Assembly: GCF_000213175.1 (NCBI RefSeq)
Contig: NW_009799104.1
Span: 1,691,214 to 1,755,213 of the forward strand
DNA length: 64,000 nucleotides
From: Neurospora tetrasperma FGSC 2508
Lineage: Eukaryota > Ascomycota > Sordariomycetes > Sordariales > Sordariaceae
Direction: 5' to 3'
Below are positions 59,364 to 64,000 of this stretch, one piece after another. The position numbers were made by a program, and so were the translations under genes. Numbering within the stretch: the first letter of the stretch is position 1; every line of letters begins with the position of its first letter. The notes beneath the pieces were generated by a model. It did not search any database. It was not told where the DNA came from and worked only from the letters and a program-made list of their open reading frames with translations.

Positions 59364-60744
59364 GTGGGTGAGTTAGTTGAGATGGTCAGAAGGAGAGAGG
59401 AAATGTTGTTGTAGTTACCCGATGAATAATCTCGGGGTTTTGGAATGCATATTATATATATTATTATTATTTGGCGTGTTGCCCGGCTTTGGTGTCTTTA
59501 GAGGGTACTCGGGGGGCAATAAAGGAGACCATGAGGTGGATTCAAACCATTTTAGTTTGACTTTGTAGACAATGATTGATATGGAGTCGCAGCAAAGGAA
59601 GAAATAGAGATAATGTAGGTAACTTGTAATCGTGGTTGTCGAAGAAGTAGCAAGACGGATATGGTTTGAGTAGGTAAGGTCACGAGTTCCTGTTCGGTGA
59701 GCTTACCTATTACTACCTCTACAGTATTGTTTGCCGCGCCGCTTCTTTCGTCAACCTCTCCTTACGGCTTGGTATTAGAAGATCGTTTCCCAGTCTTCTC
59801 CAGCACCTTTTGTCAACACCCAATTCATCTTAGACTACCGTGCTGTTCGCATACCATAGAGAAGATGAAGAGCTCGTCGGCGGTTTCACTTCAATTCTTT
59901 CCCTGCTGAGTAGGTCGCCTCGCTACCCCTGCGAATATCCAGTACCCCCCCTCTGGCCCGACAGGAAGCTTTTGCTGTTCAGCCCCATGAGATCTAGCGA
60001 AGCGTCTGTCCAAGGAGTGGGGCTGCTCACGATGTTACAATAGGCATGGACGTTTCAAAGATGCCTTGTCCTATGATATTTCACTGGTCAGAAAAAAAAA
60101 GCGTTGAACAGCAGTCCAGCCCAATCCAATGACAAACCGAATGCACCAAACAGCAACTTTTTGGTCATCCTATCAAACAGATATCAGTCGCTCGTGATTT
60201 CCCATTGCTTCGTTGCGTTACATTGGGATCTTACACCTACAACTCAGCTGTTTTAGGCACCTATTCCCAAATAGGCAGCTAGATCTAACGGTAACACAGC
60301 AGAGCGGCAGGGCAAGGTAGTGTAGCAGGGTTCGAGATTCTTTCATCGTCGGTGACAGACTCCAGAGGGATTGGTTGTGGGCTCATGATGATGACGCCTG
60401 GAAAGGGAAGGAAGAAAAAAGAGAGGAGGGGGAAGGTGTATATAACGATTCCATGAGCCCACCCCTCATTCAGTACACAAAGCACTTTGTTTTTTTGTTT
60501 CTCTTAACTACCTCGAAGCACCAGAATACCCAGTCCAGTCAGTCATTGATAAATACAATCACCAAAAACGCCTCAACGTCTCTACTTCCCCCTCCCATCC
60601 CTCCTCTTGGCCTGACTTCAATACAACAACCGACAACCAACTACAAGAAAGATCTTGGACATACCTACACACCTTACCATACCACCAAAACAAAACTTCA
60701 CCAAAAGAAAAAAAAACCCCTTCTTGAGAGAAGAAATAAACACA
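59364..60744. other. Intergenic (Sec3 3' / GPI-protein promoter)
   Basis: No coding sequence is recognised. It carries the promoter described separately at 60438-60445. Confidence 0.5.
60438..60445 (+). promoter_or_regulatory. TATA box of the GPI-protein gene
   Basis: GTATATAA, 300 bp before the ATG at 60745, followed by a CA-rich leader with few G residues, typical of highly expressed fungal genes. Confidence 0.5.
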
Positions 60745-61140
60745 ATGCGCTCCCACCTCCTTCCTCTCCTCCTCGCCGCAACAGCAGCACCCACAACCAC
60801 CCTCGCCTCTGGCAACCTCCCAAACAACAACATGAACATGAACATGTACCCCCGCCAACCTCAAGACGTATTTACGATCCAGACCAACACTGACGCCAAC
60901 AATGGCTTGGTGCCCATCACCACCACTACGACTACTGAATCAACTTGGCACACGGTGCCTAGTACTACTACTACTGCTGCCGTTGTGGACACAGCTACGG
61001 TGACGGCTACGACGACATCGACAACGTCGACAAGTACTGCTGGGGCTGCGAGGGTTACGGGGGTTACGGGGGTTACGGGGGTAGTGGGAGCGATGGGAGC
61101 GGTGGGGGTTTTGGTTGTTGGATTGGTGGGAGGTTTGTAA
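60745..61140 (+). CDS. Small secreted Ser/Thr-rich protein, probably GPI-anchored
   Basis: A single exon of 131 residues. An N-terminal signal peptide (MRSHLLPLLLAATAAP then TTTLA) precedes a Thr/Ser-rich body (about residues 58-100, likely O-glycosylated). A small-residue stretch, TGVTGVTGVVGAMGAVGVLV, and a hydrophobic C-terminus without a following charge would serve as a GPI attachment signal, with the omega site probably near STAGAA. It has no cysteines. At DNA level a GGGGTTAC-type tandem repeat underlies the TGV repeats. Expected location is plasma membrane or cell wall. The function is unknown. A short structural wall protein is one option. Confidence 0.7.
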   Translation: MRSHLLPLLLAATAAPTTTLASGNLPNNNMNMNMYPRQPQDVFTIQTNTDANNGLVPITTTTTTESTWHTVPSTTTTAAVVDTATVTATTTSTTSTSTAGAARVTGVTGVTGVVGAMGAVGVLVVGLVGGL

Positions 61141-61678
61141 ATGAATGTGGGGGAAAGAAAGGGAAGAGAGGGAGGGTGGGGTTGGTGAAGATGGAAAGAG
61201 AAAAATAGGAAGGATGTTGTTTTTTATGATGCCTTTGAGAGATGGTTTTGGGGGTTTGGCTTCACTAATGCGACTGATCGATCGAAACAGTATGATTGAA
61301 ATAATAATATAAAAAGTACATGACTTGTATACACAGCTGGAAGCATTCTGCTTCTTTTGGATGATATTCACAATACTTGGCGTGTGAATCTACATACCGT
61401 AGGTGTACTAGCCGTCCTCATGCACATACGACATCATATACAGGTTCTCAAACCAGAGACCCAAGCCATCACAAAGGCACCCATTCATCATAACCCTTCG
61501 CTAACCCTTTGTCAACCCTTTCCCAACCTGTTTCCAACATGTACAATATCCCAACATAACCTGTTTCCATTGGGTTCGTAACCGGTTGATGACCTGTTCG
61601 TAACCAGTTCCAACTCCATTCATTAAGGGTACAAATTACCTACACCGACCCACCCCCTCAGAACTCTTAGGTAATGGT
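61141..61678. other. Convergent spacer with imperfect AACC repeats
   Basis: Between convergent genes. From about 61494 to 61605 short motifs such as AACCCTTT, AACCTGTTTCC and GTAACC recur at roughly 12-bp spacing. No coding evidence. Confidence 0.45.
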
Positions 61679-64000
61679 TCAGTTCAAGTCCCCGTCATCC
61701 TCACTCGCCGTCTCATCTTCATCCACATCCTCCTCAGAATCCCAAGCCACCAACTCAGGCGGCGGCCTAACCCCCTCGACATCCACCAACAAGCTATCCG
61801 GGGCCAAAGACGCAAGAGCTTGGGAACTCATTGGTAGCCGTTCCGTGCCTCCTCTACCACTGCCACTACCACTGCCAGGAGTTCTCCTCCCCCCTCTGGT
61901 ACGATTCCTCGTGCCAGTAGGCGTGGTGCTGTTACTACTTTCTCCATGATGAAAATCCAGAGGCTCCGGTATCGAAGAAGAAGACAACAGAATATGGGAA
62001 TCATCAACGTCATCAGGTATCGCTGGTCTAATAACCGAGGACTCGGAGGCGGTGACGGATTCGGAGAGGGCTTGACTTCTGACGCTACCTTGACCCCTTC
62101 CTCTACCTGTACCAACTACGCCTCTGCCCCGACTGAGTTGGGGCAGCGAAGACTCTTCCTGTTCGTCCTCCTCCGGCCTGGTCGGAATAATAGGACTAGA
62201 CGGCCCGCTGGCGGTCGTCGCTTGCGAGGGGCGGGCGGTGTTGTAATTGGGGTTGTTATGACCGGCACCGAAACCGATAGTTGAAGCGCGGGCAGTGGTG
62301 GCTTTGTTGAGTTTAGCAAGGGCGCTCGTAGTGATTTTACTACCGCCACGGGGTTTAGCAGGTGAGGGAGGTGGTGGCATTGAGGCCTTTTCTTGTAAAG
62401 CCTTTGTTGTTGTTTTTGTCTTTGTAATCTGCCTTTCGTCGAATTCCTGCTGAAGCTGACTACTCGTTAGACGTTGGCTCTGGCGACGGGTTTGGCGTGT
62501 CTCAGTTTCAAATTGGCTTTGAATAGCCTGACTACTGCGACTACCGCTGCTTTTGCGGCCGGCGCTGGTTTTTGAAGCTGAAGTCGAAGTTGAAGTTGAA
62601 GCTACAGTTGACCGTGAGCGAGGAGGCAGGGCAGGAGGAGGGGTTTTCATCCCTTCCTTGCCGAGATCAAGGTCAAGGTCATCGTCATCTTCCTCCATCT
62701 CTAGCGCCGCGAAGTGGAACTTCTTTGTGACCTGTACTTGTTTCTTCGTAACCTTGGTCACCGTCATCCGAGGTTGACTAGACCTCGTTGTCCGACCTTG
62801 ACTCGAAGTCACCTGTGCAGGAGGAGGTCTTTGTGGGCTGGAAGTTATCCTTGAATCGTGTCGTAACAGTGCTCCTCCTTGGCCGGGGGGTCTCGCGTCA
62901 TCCGAGAGCATCATCTGCGTCGAGCGCATGATATCGCTTCTCAACTGCTGCTCCAGCTGCTGGGAGACAGATTCCCCATGGTCGGGTTGACTGTCTGTCG
63001 TCTCTCCTGCCCCCTCCACCGTCCCACCCATCTCCTCACCCTCTTCATCTCCTTCTTCAATAGCCTCAAGCCTGCCTCCCTCATCTTCCCCATCCTTTCC
63101 GTCTTCCTCACCATCCTCCGCAAAAAGCGCACATCTCAAATTTGCCAATAAATCGCCCACCGCCGCCGGTGGCAACAGCCGATACCTCGTCGGTAGGCCT
63201 TTCCCAAACCCATGCTCCTCCAACTCATCCTTCTTGACCGGATCATTGAGCTGATACACCTGCAAGAGCTTGTGCGCGAACTTGTTGGGCGTGGTAGTCG
63301 CCGCAGCCTCACTACTACTTCTCCCACTGCTAACAACACGACCACTCCCACTCCCACTCATGCCAAGGACAACACTAACACTCTCACCCCTATTGAACTC
63401 CTCATTCCCCACCCCACTCGCCCCCTCAATTTCCCCCGGCTTCCTTGCATCTCCTAGCGTAGCCATATACTTCACCTCGTTCACCGGCTCTGTGGCATAA
63501 AACCACGCCCTAACGGCAGGCAGCACATGCGGGCGGAACTCGTGGTCTCGCGTGCCCGCTACAATCTCCTCGAGATGGTGAGCCGGCACGACGATGATGA
63601 CGTCAGAGGTATCGGTGGGCGGGCCCATGGCGCGAATGACCTCCATGGGGACTCGCTGGGATTCAAGACCCTGGCTGTAGAGCTGGGAACGTTGGGTTTG
63701 CCGCTGGGTGTGACGTTGGGAGCGCTGGGAGCGGATGATGGGTCCAGATGGTGATGCCTTTTGGCGAGGGGAGATTTTTGAAAAGCGGGTGGTCTTGCGG
63801 TGTGGGGTTTCTTTGAGGACTTCTTCTTCTTCATCTTCGGCCTGTTGGTCTTGATCCTTCTCTGCTGCCTTTCCGGTGCTTTGGGGTGGGAGCTCGATTT
63901 GTACCTTGCGTCGGCCGGCGGCGGAGGGCGGGGATGGCTTCTTAGTGGTAGCCGACTTGCGATGGGGTGTCTCTTTCAGCACCTCTTCGCCGGTGGCATT
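61679..64000 (-). CDS. PUA/ASCH-like domain protein, SQ/TQ-rich, N-terminus beyond window
   Basis: An open frame from the right edge (in frame at 64000) to a stop at 61679, at least 773 residues. The start lies outside the window. In order: a repeated EEVLKETPHRK element (two copies about 55 residues apart), an SQ/TQ-dense run (RSQRSQRHTQRQTQRSQLYSQ broken by few residues), then the only folded part, a PUA/ASCH-like module (DVIIVVPAHHLEEIVAGTRD, EFRPHVLPAVRAWFY, EVKYMATLGDARKPGEI and PTRYRLLPPAAVGDLLANL). The remaining 450 or so residues are disordered and Ser/Gln/Thr-rich, ending in an acidic tail. Closely spaced SQ/TQ sites are typical ATM/ATR-kinase targets. The role is not known. The ASCH-like fold suggests nucleic acid binding. 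Confidence 0.75.
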   Translation of the reverse strand, partial: NATGEEVLKETPHRKSATTKKPSPPSAAGRRKVQIELPPQSTGKAAEKDQDQQAEDEEEEVLKETPHRKTTRFSKISPRQKASPSGPIIRSQRSQRHTQRQTQRSQLYSQGLESQRVPMEVIRAMGPPTDTSDVIIVVPAHHLEEIVAGTRDHEFRPHVLPAVRAWFYATEPVNEVKYMATLGDARKPGEIEGASGVGNEEFNRGESVSVVLGMSGSGSGRVVSSGRSSSEAAATTTPNKFAHKLLQVYQLNDPVKKDELEEHGFGKGLPTRYRLLPPAAVGDLLANLRCALFAEDGEEDGKDGEDEGGRLEAIEEGDEEGEEMGGTVEGAGETTDSQPDHGESVSQQLEQQLRSDIMRSTQMMLSDDARPPGQGGALLRHDSRITSSPQRPPPAQVTSSQGRTTRSSQPRMTVTKVTKKQVQVTKKFHFAALEMEEDDDDLDLDLGKEGMKTPPPALPPRSRSTVASTSTSTSASKTSAGRKSSGSRSSQAIQSQFETETRQTRRQSQRLTSSQLQQEFDERQITKTKTTTKALQEKASMPPPPSPAKPRGGSKITTSALAKLNKATTARASTIGFGAGHNNPNYNTARPSQATTASGPSSPIIPTRPEEDEQEESSLPQLSRGRGVVGTGRGRGQGSVRSQALSESVTASESSVIRPAIPDDVDDSHILLSSSSIPEPLDFHHGESSNSTTPTGTRNRTRGGRRTPGSGSGSGRGGTERLPMSSQALASLAPDSLLVDVEGVRPPPELVAWDSEEDVDEDETASEDDGDLN

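Noticed and set aside
1-64000. Dispersed 5S rRNA genes, CRISPR arrays or complete retroelements
   Set aside because: No sequence resembling the Neurospora 5S gene was seen, CRISPR is not expected in a fungus, and no reverse transcriptase or integrase frame was found.

Overview
The window comes from a filamentous ascomycete of the Neurospora/Sordaria type. The main reasons are: short introns (mostly 46-80 nt) with GTAAGT/GTACGT/GTATGT donors and CTAAC-like branch sites; recognisable versions of casein kinase II beta subunit CKB1, the acetate-utilisation PEP carboxykinase (acu-6), a CDR4-like pump and exocyst Sec3; and an AT-rich island whose CpA depletion is the signature of repeat-induced point mutation (RIP). 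Exon boundaries were worked out by hand from frame and splice consensus. Gene names are family recognition, not search results.

Layout. 1-9.6 kb is gene-poor: one MFS (DHA2-type) exporter on the minus strand (3.5-5.2 kb) lies between two mobile elements. These are a 343-bp hAT-like MITE (1.90-2.24 kb, 8-bp target duplication) and a 2.28-kb TA-flanked, pogo/Tc1-like DNA transposon (6.05-8.34 kb) with a heavily RIP-mutated interior. 9.6-18.2 kb holds housekeeping genes: a coiled-coil protein, a 71-residue conserved small protein, a Vip1-type RRM protein, a JmjC protein, and ckb-1 divergent from it. After a 4.3-kb leader region comes a group of lipid/xenobiotic genes: PDR-type ABC pump (22.5-27.0 kb), DUF1295 reductase-like membrane protein (28.1-29.3), CYP52-like P450 (30.8-32.5) and a membrane methyltransferase-like protein (33.9-34.9). 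A gene-free stretch of about 6.9 kb precedes acu-6 (41.8-44.3). Then come a solitary gag-like protein, a degenerate DUF6604 fragment and a full DUF6604 gene carrying a 17-bp internal duplication (46.2-49.3). The right end is housekeeping: centrin (Cdc31), Bud22, Sec3, a small putative GPI protein, and a PUA/ASCH-like SQ/TQ-rich protein running off the window end.

Functional links. CKB1 (signalling), Vip1, Bud22 (ribosome biogenesis), Cdc31 (spindle pole body) and Sec3 (polarised exocytosis) are core genes with no obvious operational link. The pump/DUF1295/P450/methyltransferase neighbourhood is the only plausible functional grouping, and this is inference.

Most interesting observations: (1) RIP in the transposon appears to have hit only one strand (hand count about 8 CpA against about 94 TpG over 1.74 kb) and stops sharply about 180 bp inside each end; (2) a 17-bp tandem duplication frameshifts the DUF6604 gene, yet a good-looking 62-nt GTACGT...CAG intron immediately downstream would exactly restore the frame, a candidate recent intronisation; (3) a neighbouring DUF6604 pseudogene fragment supports the ancestral coding status of that 62-nt segment; (4) a hAT-like MITE carries internal telomere-like repeats.
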